Below are positions 25,262 through 34,047 of a DNA stretch of 64,000 bases, in pieces (positions within the stretch are counted from its first letter, which is position 1; the number at the start of each line of letters is the position of its first letter). The stretch covers positions 1 to 64,000 of the forward strand of contig JBGUMF010000017.1 in assembly GCA_045116675.1 (NCBI GenBank). The letters are read 5' to 3'. Made by a program: the position numbers and the translations under genes. This DNA is from F23-D06 sp045116675 (GTDB lineage Bacteria > Bacteroidota > Bacteroidia > Bacteroidales > WCHB1-69). A model generated the notes under the pieces. That model was not told the origin of the DNA. It made no database searches and worked only from the letters and a program-made list of their open reading frames with translations.

Positions 25262-26305
25262 ATGGTAAACAAGGACTTTTGCTTGAGTTCCTATATGGCA
25301 TTTCGTTATATATGGAAAGATGGCGTTGATTTTGTTGAAGGGTTTCAACACAAAAACTTTCAGCCTATTGCGGATAAAGACCGTATTCCCGTAAGGACAT
25401 CAGAGGACATTGAGCGAGAGATACAAAAACAGTTTGATGAGTTGTATGCCAAATACAGCAACATCGGCATTCTGTTGTCTGGTGGGATGGATAGCGCAAA
25501 CTTGGCAGCCTATCTTAAACCTGGGAGTCATGCTTACACATTCAACTCCACATCCGGCGTCTTTGATGCTGATGTGGAACGTGCCAAAATATATTGTAAG
25601 AAATTCGATTTGAAGCATCATCTGATTGATATAACCATGGAGGATTACAAAAAATATGCTCCTGTGGTGATGCATCATAAATTTGCCCCGGTCCATTCTA
25701 TCGAGCCCCAGATTTACAAAGCTGCAGAGTTGGCTAAGAATGATGGTGTTCAATTGATGATTGTTGGCGAAAGCGCAGACCTGATTTTTGGAGGCATGGA
25801 CAAACTTATCAGCCCTATATGGACTTTTGATGCGTTTGCGAAACGTTATACGTTCTTGGATCCTAAATTGGTTTTGGTCAATCCGATTGAACAGGTTGAA
25901 CTGTTTGAGAAATATCGTGAGGGTGAAAATGGGATTGATGTGCTGAGGTTTATGGATGAAGTCTTTTCTATAGAGAGCAGCAGCTCTTATTTGAATGCTT
26001 TCGGTGCAGCTTGGATGCCTTATTATGATCCGTATGCGAAACTGATTATGGCTGATCCCCTGGATATGGACAGGGTGCGCAACGGAGAGCCCAAATACCT
26101 TGTCCGTGGATTATATGCCATCAAATATCCCGAATTGGAAATACCTTTCAAGATTCCTATGCCGCGCCCTGTGGACACCGTGTTCAAAAATTGGGCAGGC
26201 CCTACTCGTCCGGAGTTCAGAAAGGACATTGACATGGCTTCGCTCACAGGCAATCAAAAGTGGCAGTTGTGGTGTGCGGAGACCTTCCTGAATATGATAC
26301 AATAA
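25262..26305 (+). CDS. Asparagine-synthase-like ATP-dependent amidase, copy 2
   Basis: A second 347-residue protein, 11 bases after the first and clearly its paralogue: both contain HSIEPQIY, FGGMD, PMPRPVD, FKNW, RPEFRKDID and GNQKW in the same order. The PP-loop is LLSGGMDSA (73-79 for the core). The pair differs most around residues 20-60 and 180-220, so the copies may handle different substrates or form a heterodimer. Like copy 1 it lacks a glutaminase domain. Followed four bases later by licD. Confidence 0.8.
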   Translation: MVNKDFCLSSYMAFRYIWKDGVDFVEGFQHKNFQPIADKDRIPVRTSEDIEREIQKQFDELYAKYSNIGILLSGGMDSANLAAYLKPGSHAYTFNSTSGVFDADVERAKIYCKKFDLKHHLIDITMEDYKKYAPVVMHHKFAPVHSIEPQIYKAAELAKNDGVQLMIVGESADLIFGGMDKLISPIWTFDAFAKRYTFLDPKLVLVNPIEQVELFEKYREGENGIDVLRFMDEVFSIESSSSYLNAFGAAWMPYYDPYAKLIMADPLDMDRVRNGEPKYLVRGLYAIKYPELEIPFKIPMPRPVDTVFKNWAGPTRPEFRKDIDMASLTGNQKWQLWCAETFLNMIQ

Positions 26306-26309
26306 TTAT

Positions 26310-27131
26310 ATGAAAATGAAAGAACTCAGTACCGAGGAGTTGAAGCAGATAATGCTTGACGAGTTGATAGTGGTTGATGAATTCTGTCGTAAAAACGGAA
26401 TAGAATATTTTCTTGAAGGAGGTACTGGTATAGGCGCAGTTAGACACAAGGGCTATATTCCTTGGGATGATGATATTGATATCGCCATGACGCGGCCGAA
26501 CTATGAACGTTTTATTCACACTTTTGGTGGATATTGTGCCCACTTAAATCTATATGCTCCTGAACTTGATGAAAATTTCTATGCAGCTTATGCCAATGTG
26601 TGTGATAACCGTACGGTTTTGTTTGAGAACCAATTTGACTACCGAGGCTATGATATTGGGGTGAAGATAGATGTTTTTCCTATTGATGGTTGCGAAGACG
26701 ATATACGCGTGTGTAAAAGATGGCACATTTTAGTTCGTATGTTGGATAATATTCTCTCCCGCCGTCACCGAAATATGCGTTATACATGGCGTACCAATAA
26801 ATGGAATTATCTTACGTGCACCATAGTTCGGTTGCTCACTTCGCCTATCAAATATCGAACATTTATGCGCTGGCTGTTACGCATTGTTAAGCGTTGTGAT
26901 TATGAAAAGGCCAATTATGCCTATCATGCCTCTTTGCCGTACAAGAGCGTGACCCGTTGCCCAAAGTATGTGTGGGAAAATTATGTTGATGTTGAGTTTG
27001 AAGGACATTTGGTGCGAAATCTTCGCGAATATGACATTCACTTAAGTACTATTTTTGGTGACTATATGCGACTGCCACCAGAAGAACAACGCACCCCACA
27101 CCATAACTTTATTGCTTATTGGAAAGACTGA
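26310..27131 (+). CDS. LicD-family phosphotransferase
   Basis: A 273-residue protein with the LicD nucleotidyltransferase-fold motif: YFLEGGTGIGAVRHKGYIPW then DDDIDIAM (acidic residues 53-57), followed by KIDVFPIDG. LicD proteins transfer a phospho-alcohol from a CDP-alcohol to a sugar; relatives use CDP-choline, CDP-glycerol or CDP-ribitol. With the TagD-like gene 2 kb upstream in the same operon, transfer of glycerol phosphate (or a similar group) onto the surface glycan is the simplest reading. Cytosolic; several basic/aromatic stretches near 150-190 may contact membrane. Confidence 0.87.
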   Translation: MKMKELSTEELKQIMLDELIVVDEFCRKNGIEYFLEGGTGIGAVRHKGYIPWDDDIDIAMTRPNYERFIHTFGGYCAHLNLYAPELDENFYAAYANVCDNRTVLFENQFDYRGYDIGVKIDVFPIDGCEDDIRVCKRWHILVRMLDNILSRRHRNMRYTWRTNKWNYLTCTIVRLLTSPIKYRTFMRWLLRIVKRCDYEKANYAYHASLPYKSVTRCPKYVWENYVDVEFEGHLVRNLREYDIHLSTIFGDYMRLPPEEQRTPHHNFIAYWKD

Positions 27132-27133
27132 TT

Positions 27134-28294
27134 ATGAAAAAAATACTGCTTGTTTTTGGCACACGGCCAGAGGCCATTAAAATGTGCCCGTTGGTAAAAG
27201 AATTTCAGAAATATCCAGCTGAAATAGAAACAGTTGTATGCGTTACCGGTCAACATCGGGAAATGTTGGATCAGGTGCTGCATATTTTTGAAGTTGTGCC
27301 AGATTTTGATCTTAATATTATGAAGCAAGGTCAAGATCTATATGATGTCACCTCTCGCGTTCTGACAGGAATGAGAGACATTTTACAAAAAGTCAAACCC
27401 GATGTCGTTTTGGTTCATGGTGATACCACAACTTCCATGGCAGCAGCTCTGGCATCGTTCTATCAGCAAATTCCGGTCGGACATGTGGAAGCTGGTCTTC
27501 GGACACACAATTTATATAGCCCTTGGCCCGAAGAATTGAATAGACAAGTCACAGGAAGAATTGCCAAGTTTAACTTTTCCCCGACGAAACTTAGCCATGA
27601 TAACTTAATTGCTGAAAATGTTCCAGAGAATCATATTTACATTACAGGAAATACGGTCATTGATGCTTTGCATGTTGTTGTAAATAAGATTAAAAGCAGT
27701 TCTCAAGTTTCATCTGAATTAGCTCAAGTACTACTCAAATCGGGATACGACACCGAGAGATTATCCAATGGTAAAAAATTAGTTCTTATCACTGGACATC
27801 GTAGAGAGAACTTCGGCGAAGGCTTCATCAATATGTGTACTGCCATCAAGGATTTAACGAAAAAGTATCCGGAAGTCGATTTTGTTTATCCCATGCATCT
27901 GAATCCGAACGTGCGAAAGCCTATTCATGAGGTTTTTGGTAACGATCTGGGTCATCTTGACAATATGTTTTTCATCGAACCATTGGAATATTTGAGCTTT
28001 GTGTTCTTGATGGACAAGTCATATCTTGTTTTAACGGACAGTGGTGGCATCCAGGAAGAGGCACCGGGATTAGGAAAACCCGTACTTGTTATGCGTGACA
28101 CTACAGAACGCCCAGAAGCCGTTGAAGCTGGGACGGTGAAATTAGTGGGAACTGATTATTCTTTAATCGTAAGTGAAACAACACGATTACTTGATGATTC
28201 CAAATATTACAATAGTATGTCACAGGCCGTTAATCCTTATGGGGATGGTCATGCTTGTGAAAGAATAGTGAATATTTTAAAACAAACGCTATGA
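27134..28294 (+). CDS. wecB: UDP-N-acetylglucosamine 2-epimerase (non-hydrolysing)
   Basis: A 386-residue enzyme that interconverts UDP-GlcNAc and UDP-ManNAc. The opening KKILLVFGTRPEAIKMCPL, VLVHGDTTTSMAAALASF, GHVEAGLRT, TGHRRENFGEG and LTDSGGIQEEAPGLGKPVL are all family signatures. Start at MKKIL (27134) gives the standard N-terminus. No WecC-type dehydrogenase is in the window, so UDP-ManNAc itself may be the donor or the oxidase is elsewhere. It overlaps the next gene by ATGA. Confidence 0.93.
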   Translation: MKKILLVFGTRPEAIKMCPLVKEFQKYPAEIETVVCVTGQHREMLDQVLHIFEVVPDFDLNIMKQGQDLYDVTSRVLTGMRDILQKVKPDVVLVHGDTTTSMAAALASFYQQIPVGHVEAGLRTHNLYSPWPEELNRQVTGRIAKFNFSPTKLSHDNLIAENVPENHIYITGNTVIDALHVVVNKIKSSSQVSSELAQVLLKSGYDTERLSNGKKLVLITGHRRENFGEGFINMCTAIKDLTKKYPEVDFVYPMHLNPNVRKPIHEVFGNDLGHLDNMFFIEPLEYLSFVFLMDKSYLVLTDSGGIQEEAPGLGKPVLVMRDTTERPEAVEAGTVKLVGTDYSLIVSETTRLLDDSKYYNSMSQAVNPYGDGHACERIVNILKQTL

Positions 28295-29013
28295 TTCCCA
28301 AAATCATCCATTATTGTTGGTTCGGAGGAAATCCATTGCCGGAATTGGCCATTAAATGTATAGAAAGTTGGAAAAAGTTCTGTCCAGACTATGAAATCAT
28401 GGAATGGAATGAGGAGAACTTTGATTTGCATTATAATGACTACGTTTGGGAGGCCTATCAGGCAAGGAAATGGGCTTTCATTACAGATGTTGTCAGATTG
28501 TATGCACTGACACAATATGGTGGGGTTTATATGGATACCGATGTGGAAGTGATTAAGCCATTAGACCCATATCTTGATCATGTGGCTTTTAGTGGTTATG
28601 AAAATGAACATGAAATACCCACAGGTATCATGGCTAGTGAAAAAGGAGGGAAATGGGCGATGGACAACCTGCATTATTATGACAACAAACATTTTCTTAA
28701 TCAAGACGGATCTTTTGATATGACAACAAATGTTGTTACTCTTACGAATTATATGCTTCCTCTTGGTTTGAAACAAAATAACACATATCAGGATTTTCCC
28801 GGATTAATAACCTTCTATCCCAAAGATTTTTTCTGCCCAAAATCATATTTGGATGGTAAGATTTATCTGACAGAAAACACGGTCACAATTCATCATTTTG
28901 CGGGCAGTTGGCGCTCCACATCAAGCAAGATCAAGCATAAGGTTATGAAATTATTGGGACCAAGAATTTGTGGATGGTGGGAGAGTATGAAACAAGCTGT
29001 TAGAAGCAAGTAG
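28291..29013 (+). CDS. Glycosyltransferase with DXD motif (capsular sugar transferase)
   Basis: A 240-residue GT32-like enzyme. MIPKIIHYCWFGGNPLPELA is the typical opening, AFITDVVRLYALTQYGGVYM followed by DTD carries the DXD metal site that binds the nucleotide sugar, and HHFAGSW closes the domain. It adds a sugar to the growing lipid-linked unit on the cytosolic face. Last gene of the rightward group from 23.7 kb; it converges with the GT2 gene two bases on. Donor and linkage unknown. Confidence 0.85.
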   Translation: MIPKIIHYCWFGGNPLPELAIKCIESWKKFCPDYEIMEWNEENFDLHYNDYVWEAYQARKWAFITDVVRLYALTQYGGVYMDTDVEVIKPLDPYLDHVAFSGYENEHEIPTGIMASEKGGKWAMDNLHYYDNKHFLNQDGSFDMTTNVVTLTNYMLPLGLKQNNTYQDFPGLITFYPKDFFCPKSYLDGKIYLTENTVTIHHFAGSWRSTSSKIKHKVMKLLGPRICGWWESMKQAVRSK

Positions 29014-29015
29014 GG

Positions 29016-29918
29016 CTATTTCCCCACCAACCCCTTTGTCACGTTCCATCTGAACTGAATCAGTTTCCAGCCTCTCTTTGGGTGGCCCGTCAGCGTGTGG
29101 CCGATGCACAATACGATGGAGGCGGCCCATTTCACCATCTCTGAAACAATCCGTTTCAGATACTTTCCTTTCCCGATATTTAAAGTACGCATCCGCTCGC
29201 TCTTCCCGATGGAATAGGTCAGGCGGTCGAAGTAATCCTTGCTCAGTTTTTTTTCGGGGATAAGATGGTATAGGATGGCGGTAGGCAGGTAGTAGAAACG
29301 CATTCCCAGCGTGGTCATCTTGTCGAAAATGTCCTTCTCTTCGGCGCCCACCAAACTGTCGCCCTTCCGTCCCAATTCCACGTTGAACAGCCCCACTTTC
29401 TCAAACACAGAAGCGCGATAGGCTGCGTTTCCCCCTCCAGGATAGTCATTCTGGGGAAACTCTTTCGGTTTGTCTCCAAGGTATTTATAACCTGTGATCA
29501 GCGCTTTGGTGAAATGCGACATCCAATCGGGCTCTGCCGTTTCATATTGCGGGATAATCGGGCCACCTGCGGCATCTATTTCCGGATGCTGCTCGAAGAA
29601 ATCTGCAAATGTTTGCAGATACTCTTTATTGACCAACGCATCGTCATCCACATACACCAAAATATCCCCCTTACTTTCTCTTATTCCGCAGTTGCGGGCA
29701 TGGGAAAGACCTTGGTTGGTCTCTACAAAGTAGCGGAATACCACATCCGGATAGTCTTGCATAAAGCGGTCGCACTCGCTGCGGGTGTTGTCGGTGCAGT
29801 TGTTGTCCACCAATACAATCTCATAGCGGTCGTGCGACAAAGTGTTGTCGGCCAGACTTTTCAGTACATTATAGATGTACTTGTCGCGGTTATAGGTGCA
29901 GATGATGACGGAGAGCAT
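29016..29918 (-). CDS. Family 2 glycosyltransferase
   Basis: A 300-residue GT-A enzyme. MLSVIICTYNRDKYIYNVLK, VDNNCTDNT, QGLSHARNCGIRESKGDILV and YVDDDALV (the DDD metal site, residues ~90-95) are GT2 hallmarks; PGGGNAAYRASVFEKVG is the acceptor loop. It is on the minus strand directly after yfhO (14 bases), and the two share a promoter at 32456. More GC-rich than the genes to its left. Confidence 0.9.
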   Translation of the reverse strand: MLSVIICTYNRDKYIYNVLKSLADNTLSHDRYEIVLVDNNCTDNTRSECDRFMQDYPDVVFRYFVETNQGLSHARNCGIRESKGDILVYVDDDALVNKEYLQTFADFFEQHPEIDAAGGPIIPQYETAEPDWMSHFTKALITGYKYLGDKPKEFPQNDYPGGGNAAYRASVFEKVGLFNVELGRKGDSLVGAEEKDIFDKMTTLGMRFYYLPTAILYHLIPEKKLSKDYFDRLTYSIGKSERMRTLNIGKGKYLKRIVSEMVKWAASIVLCIGHTLTGHPKRGWKLIQFRWNVTKGLVGK

Positions 29919-29932
29919 AATGATAACGATTA

Positions 29933-32422
29933 TTAGTTTTTGTTATCTGCAACCACTTCTTTTTTCCCTTTCCGATAATACACCACCAAACTTCCCGCCA
30001 CGGCCAGCACGAACAGGATAGAAATTATCAGGGAAATCTTATCCAGCTTGTGCATCAGCGGGGCTTCGTTCTTGAATTCAATCTTGTGCTCGCCGGCGGG
30101 GATGACCATCGCTCTCAAAATGTAGTTGGCGCGGAAATATTCTGCGGGTTTTCCATCAATATAGGCGCGCCAGTCGGGAGCGTAATAAACTTCGGAGAAG
30201 ACGGCCAACTGGTCTTTGGATGTCTTGGTCTTATATACCACATAATCCGGGTTATAGGGCTTCTGATGCTCCATAACTATTACAGAGTTGCTGTCGCGCT
30301 CCAGGTTTTTGCCCTGCACCATGTCGGCAAAACGCTTGTCGATGATGGCGGTGTCAGCCGGATTCAACTCGTTCAGTGCCAGAATCTCCGCATTGGGATC
30401 CTCCACTAACTGGTAGGCATCCACAAACCAAGCATTCCCCAAGGCTTCGGGGTTGCGTTGTACCATCGGTTGGCCATCCTGTCCGGAAACAACCACATAG
30501 CGGGTGTTCAGCATGTTCAGCACGTTGGTGTTGATATGACGGGAGAGATAGAAGTCGATAAGGTCTTGATAACGGCGCAATTTGGCTGCGCTGTAACCGC
30601 CAATCTGATGGTGGAATGCAGATGGGTAGGAGTCGTTGAAGGTGTTGACCGACAGGTCGAAGACACGGTAATCCTCGTCGTTGAACTGCGCGGCATATTG
30701 ATCCAATGTTTGGTCGGTCTGGGAAGGTCTCAGTTTGGTGCGTTTTTCAGTGATGAAATTGGATTCGTTGAGGTAACGGCGGTCCACGCCCCAAAGGTCG
30801 AACAGCACCAGACAGGCAAGCACGCCGATAATGATGCCGGATTGTTTAATTTTCTGGTTGATATAGAGCCACAAGAAGAGGGCGGAAATCAGAATCAGGA
30901 TCAGCGAGCGCCAGGAGTCGGACATGAAGAGTGCTTTGCGGTCCTTAACCAGCACATCCTGAATCATATCCCACTGGTTGCCATATTGCGCGGCCATCTG
31001 CACATCGCTGACACCCGAGAAGGAGAAACTGCCGGAGAAGACCATCATCAGCAGGATGAAACCGGCGGTGATGCCCGTAGAGATATACAAGCCAAGGTTC
31101 AGTTTTTTCTTGTCAACGGAGTTCTCCTTGTCAAAGATGGCTTTCAACGCCAGCATCGCCATTATAACCATCGTGACATTCGCTATCACGAGACTCATGG
31201 AAGGGGTGCGGAATTTGTTGTAGAGTGGCAGATGATAGAACAGGAAACTGTTGAATCCCATCAAGTTTTTACCCCACGACATGAGGATGGCCAAAATTGT
31301 AGCCAAAAGGATCCACCAGCGCTCAGGACCTTTCACCACGAAGAGGCCCAATACGAACAGGAAGATGATGATGGCACCGAAATAGACTGGGCCGGAAGTG
31401 AAGGGTTGGTCGCCCCAGTAGAGCGGAGCCTGTTTCTGACGGAAGTTCTTGTAGAATTCGGAATCGGTGCCGACTGTTTCTCCAGAACCGCCGCCGTATG
31501 CGCCCGGCACGAGCAGTGTATAAGTCTCACCTTTGCCGTAACTCCAGCTGTAGGCGTAATCAATGTCCAGACCGTTAGAGGCGGCAATGGATTTGGGCTC
31601 GCCATCTTTGTACAGGTCTTCGGGGGTTACGGTGATTTCGGAACCGCCGCGCATGGTGTATTTCACATATTCCTGGTTGATGAACAGCAGACGGGCGTTG
31701 GCTCCAATGGCGAAACCGATTCCGATCAGCATGATACCGACACCTATTAGTAGTGGCTTGAATGATTTGTCTTTGATGGCATACACCAGATATACAAGCC
31801 CTAGAATAAGTCCCATAATCATGGTGTAATATGTGATCTGGATGTGGTTGCAGGAGATTTGGATACCCAACGCAAGGGCAAAGAGAATTCCTCCCCACAA
31901 ATATTTCTTCCGCTGCAATATCAGCAGCATGCCACCGATGATGGGTGCCATCATGGCCATGGCGTATGCCTTGGTGATGTGCCCCGCCTCAATAATGATA
32001 ATGTTGTAACTGCCTAACCCAAAGGCTAATGCCCCTAACAAACTCAGCCATGGTGACATGCCAAGAGCCAGTAAAGCCACATAAAAACCTATGAGATAGA
32101 GGAAAATGACACCGATGTTTCGTCCAAAACCCAAGTAATACAGATTCAGAACACTTTGGATTTTATTGAAAACAGATTTTAATGGGGAGGATGTCACCTG
32201 ATACGACGGCATCCCGCTGAACATGGAGCTGGTCCAGGTGGTGTATTCGCCTGTTTTTTCATGATAATCCACTTGTTCTTTAGCCATGGCCTGCCATTTC
32301 AGGGTATCGCCCTGCTGGATGACTTTCCCATCGAAAGCTGGGGACATGTAGATGGCGGCAATCAGGAAAAAGAATAGGACAATGCCACCATGGATTAGGG
32401 TTTTCTTAAGAATCGGTTTCAT
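29933..32422 (-). CDS. YfhO-family membrane protein
   Basis: An 829-residue integral membrane protein with about a dozen hydrophobic helices in its first 560 residues and a large extracytoplasmic C-terminal domain, then one last helix (ISLIISILFVLAVAGSLVVY) and a basic tail. YfhO proteins in Gram-positive bacteria glycosylate lipoteichoic acid and belong to the GT-C superfamily. The N-terminal acidic pair in QQGDTLKWQAMA fits the GT-C catalytic loop. In Bacteroidetes the substrate is not known. It lies with a GT2 gene; in Gram-positives YfhO works with a GT2 partner (CsbB type), so this pairing is suggestive. Confidence 0.85.
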   Translation of the reverse strand: MKPILKKTLIHGGIVLFFFLIAAIYMSPAFDGKVIQQGDTLKWQAMAKEQVDYHEKTGEYTTWTSSMFSGMPSYQVTSSPLKSVFNKIQSVLNLYYLGFGRNIGVIFLYLIGFYVALLALGMSPWLSLLGALAFGLGSYNIIIIEAGHITKAYAMAMMAPIIGGMLLILQRKKYLWGGILFALALGIQISCNHIQITYYTMIMGLILGLVYLVYAIKDKSFKPLLIGVGIMLIGIGFAIGANARLLFINQEYVKYTMRGGSEITVTPEDLYKDGEPKSIAASNGLDIDYAYSWSYGKGETYTLLVPGAYGGGSGETVGTDSEFYKNFRQKQAPLYWGDQPFTSGPVYFGAIIIFLFVLGLFVVKGPERWWILLATILAILMSWGKNLMGFNSFLFYHLPLYNKFRTPSMSLVIANVTMVIMAMLALKAIFDKENSVDKKKLNLGLYISTGITAGFILLMMVFSGSFSFSGVSDVQMAAQYGNQWDMIQDVLVKDRKALFMSDSWRSLILILISALFLWLYINQKIKQSGIIIGVLACLVLFDLWGVDRRYLNESNFITEKRTKLRPSQTDQTLDQYAAQFNDEDYRVFDLSVNTFNDSYPSAFHHQIGGYSAAKLRRYQDLIDFYLSRHINTNVLNMLNTRYVVVSGQDGQPMVQRNPEALGNAWFVDAYQLVEDPNAEILALNELNPADTAIIDKRFADMVQGKNLERDSNSVIVMEHQKPYNPDYVVYKTKTSKDQLAVFSEVYYAPDWRAYIDGKPAEYFRANYILRAMVIPAGEHKIEFKNEAPLMHKLDKISLIISILFVLAVAGSLVVYYRKGKKEVVADNKN

Positions 32423-32455
32423 ATTTCAGTTGTTTTTATTTTAAATTTTAAGGCT

Positions 32456-32464
32456 GCAAAAGTA
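32456..32464 (-). promoter_or_regulatory. Promoter -7 box for yfhO-GT2
   Basis: TACTTTTGC on the minus strand, 33 bases before the yfhO ATG. Confidence 0.6.
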
Positions 32465-32492
32465 CGAAAAATAACGCGCAATTTCTCAATTC

Positions 32493-33440
32493 TTATACAG
32501 TTTCACCACTTAGTCGCGCCAACCGCTCACACACCATCTGCCAATAAGCCTCTTGGTAGTCCTTTGGAAGAAAAGATTGTTGTATGTTGTATAACCATCC
32601 CGGTACCTTTTGATGGAATTTACGGAAAATATTGGAGATGACCTTGTCGGGGATGTCCGCCTTTTGCATCGCTTGGACAAAATCTGCTGTTTTGATTTTC
32701 CTTTTCCGGGCATTGAGCGTAAGTGCCAATTCTTCTTTGTCTTTTGGGTTTACCAACGCTGCATTCAGCAAATCGTAAGCTGGGGTCAAGCGGAAGCCGT
32801 CCCCACTGGGATCGTATAAAGCGAAGTTTTTCAGGTGCATGTCGTTGTTGCCTGTCAACCAGCAAAAAACCAGCAGTTCGTAATAGCGCGTCAGGTCCAT
32901 CTCAGGTAGGGAGGAGTACTCGCGAATTACTTTTGCCACCTGCTCGTAAGAGCTTTTGTATTTGTACTCTGTCATGCGTCCCGACAGTTGGCAAAGGTCT
33001 TCCATGGCGATTTTCTCGCCTGAGGTCATACGGTCGATGCGTCGGGTGATGTAGCTGAGTTCTCCATCTTTCATACGGATGAGGGAATGTGGAACGGTCT
33101 GAATTCCGAATTGATCCGCCAAACACATTGTAAGCTGCTCTACTTCGGGTAGATAGGGGAACATATCTGTCTGGGGTTTGAGGATGAAACCACCCCAATG
33201 ACCCACAATGGTCAGACGGCTGCAGCCTTTGTGCTCGTTGAGGTGCAGCGATATTTTGGGCTGGACACCTGTCAAAGTGGTTTGAGTCTGAATGAGCTCT
33301 GCGGCCAAAGAGTCCATATCGGCTCGCGTATAGTCAAAAGTCGGGGCAGGGGAGACACCGAAAAATTTTTTTGCACAGGCCGCATGAAAATCCTGTTCCC
33401 CGGAATTCAGTTCTTTATTGCAATACAGACATTTACTCAT
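32493..33440 (-). CDS. hipT: HipT-like toxin kinase with N-terminal zinc ribbon
   Basis: A 315-residue HipA-family kinase lacking the HipA N-subdomain. Residues 4-22 form a zinc ribbon (Cys4, Cys7, His19, Cys22) common in Bacteroidetes members. The phosphate-binding loop is TTLTGVQPK (54-62); the threonines just before it stand where E. coli HipT has its autophosphorylated serines. Lys88 lies in FILKPQ, the catalytic loop is GNNDMHLKNF (Asp200, Asn206), and LTPAYDLLN gives metal ligand Asp223. E. coli HipT phosphorylates tryptophanyl-tRNA synthetase; the target here is unknown. Its start overlaps hipS by eight bases. Third gene of the hipB-hipS-hipT operon. Confidence 0.88.
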   Translation of the reverse strand: MSKCLYCNKELNSGEQDFHAACAKKFFGVSPAPTFDYTRADMDSLAAELIQTQTTLTGVQPKISLHLNEHKGCSRLTIVGHWGGFILKPQTDMFPYLPEVEQLTMCLADQFGIQTVPHSLIRMKDGELSYITRRIDRMTSGEKIAMEDLCQLSGRMTEYKYKSSYEQVAKVIREYSSLPEMDLTRYYELLVFCWLTGNNDMHLKNFALYDPSGDGFRLTPAYDLLNAALVNPKDKEELALTLNARKRKIKTADFVQAMQKADIPDKVISNIFRKFHQKVPGWLYNIQQSFLPKDYQEAYWQMVCERLARLSGETV

Positions 33441-33762
33441 TTTCTTCTGGAATTTCAACAACACTTAAAGCACCGATGCAGTCCTTGCAGCAGAGCAACA
33501 GCAGCGACATCCTGTCCAGTCTGCTGATGTCGGTGTTGCGCAAGGCCACATCCAGCAACCAGCCTTCTGGAATCAATCCGTCAAATGCCGGAAACAGGGT
33601 CGGACTCCCGTATGCGAGATTGGATAAGGGCATGGTCAAACTGACTGGTTGAGGATTGTCAGATGACAAATATTCTGGCAGATACTCGAAGCGGTACCCC
33701 GTGTCAGTCTCGGTTAAAACACCGGCCAATTGGTTTTTATAGAAAAAGTTAGCTCTGCGCAT
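33433..33762 (-). CDS. hipS: HipS-like antitoxin (separate HipA N-subdomain)
   Basis: A 109-residue protein equal to subdomain 1 of HipA: NQLAGVLTETDTGYRFEYLP, SLTMPLSNLAYGSPTLFPAF, DGLIPEGWLL and LLLLCCKDCIGALSVVEIPE near the end. In the E. coli O127 HipBST system this separate piece neutralises the kinase, whereas HipB only strengthens the effect and binds DNA. It overlaps hipB by 14 bases and hipT by eight, so all three are translated from one message. Confidence 0.86.
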   Translation of the reverse strand: MRRANFFYKNQLAGVLTETDTGYRFEYLPEYLSSDNPQPVSLTMPLSNLAYGSPTLFPAFDGLIPEGWLLDVALRNTDISRLDRMSLLLLCCKDCIGALSVVEIPEENE

Positions 33763-33961
33763 GTTCTCTTCTTTGGGGTACTAGTTCATAATCAAACAGG
33801 TTAAGGACCTTGTTCACCATATCCATCCTTTGTGATGTTTTGCCTTGTTCCAATTCTCGAATGAAAAAAAGACTTACCCCTGACCGATATGCCAAATCCT
33901 CTTGAGTGAGCCCGTGTTTTTTGCGCAATTCTTTAACGCATAATGACAAACGTGTTTTCAT
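33749..33961 (-). CDS. hipB: HipB-like XRE-family repressor/antitoxin
   Basis: A 70-residue helix-turn-helix protein: MKTRLSLCVKELRKKHGLTQ, EDLAYRSGVSLFFIRELEQG (recognition helix) and MDMVNKVLNLFDYELVP, the short C-terminal strand that in HipB joins the dimer. Start at 33961 is chosen because the open frame upstream runs into the promoter box. First gene of the operon; two matching inverted repeats upstream are its likely binding sites. Confidence 0.88.
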   Translation of the reverse strand: MKTRLSLCVKELRKKHGLTQEDLAYRSGVSLFFIRELEQGKTSQRMDMVNKVLNLFDYELVPQRREHAQS

Positions 33962-33981
33962 AAAACTATATGATTTCGTCT

Positions 33982-33990
33982 GCAAAAATA
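33982..33990 (-). promoter_or_regulatory. Promoter -7 box for hipBST
   Basis: TATTTTTGC on the minus strand, 20 bases before the hipB ATG. The nearest operator lies 17 bases further upstream, over the expected -33 region. Confidence 0.7.
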
Positions 33991-34007
33991 CACTTTTTTT
34001 TAAATAT

Positions 34008-34025
34008 TATATGGAATCTCATATA
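34008..34025. promoter_or_regulatory. Candidate HipB operator 1
   Basis: TATATG-GAATCT-CATATA, a perfect 6-base inverted repeat with a 6-base spacer. Identical arms and spacing to the site at 34048, with centres 40 bases apart (close to four DNA turns). It overlaps the expected -33 region of the hip promoter. Confidence 0.65.
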
Positions 34026-34047
34026 TTTTTTGTCTGGAATAAAAAAA

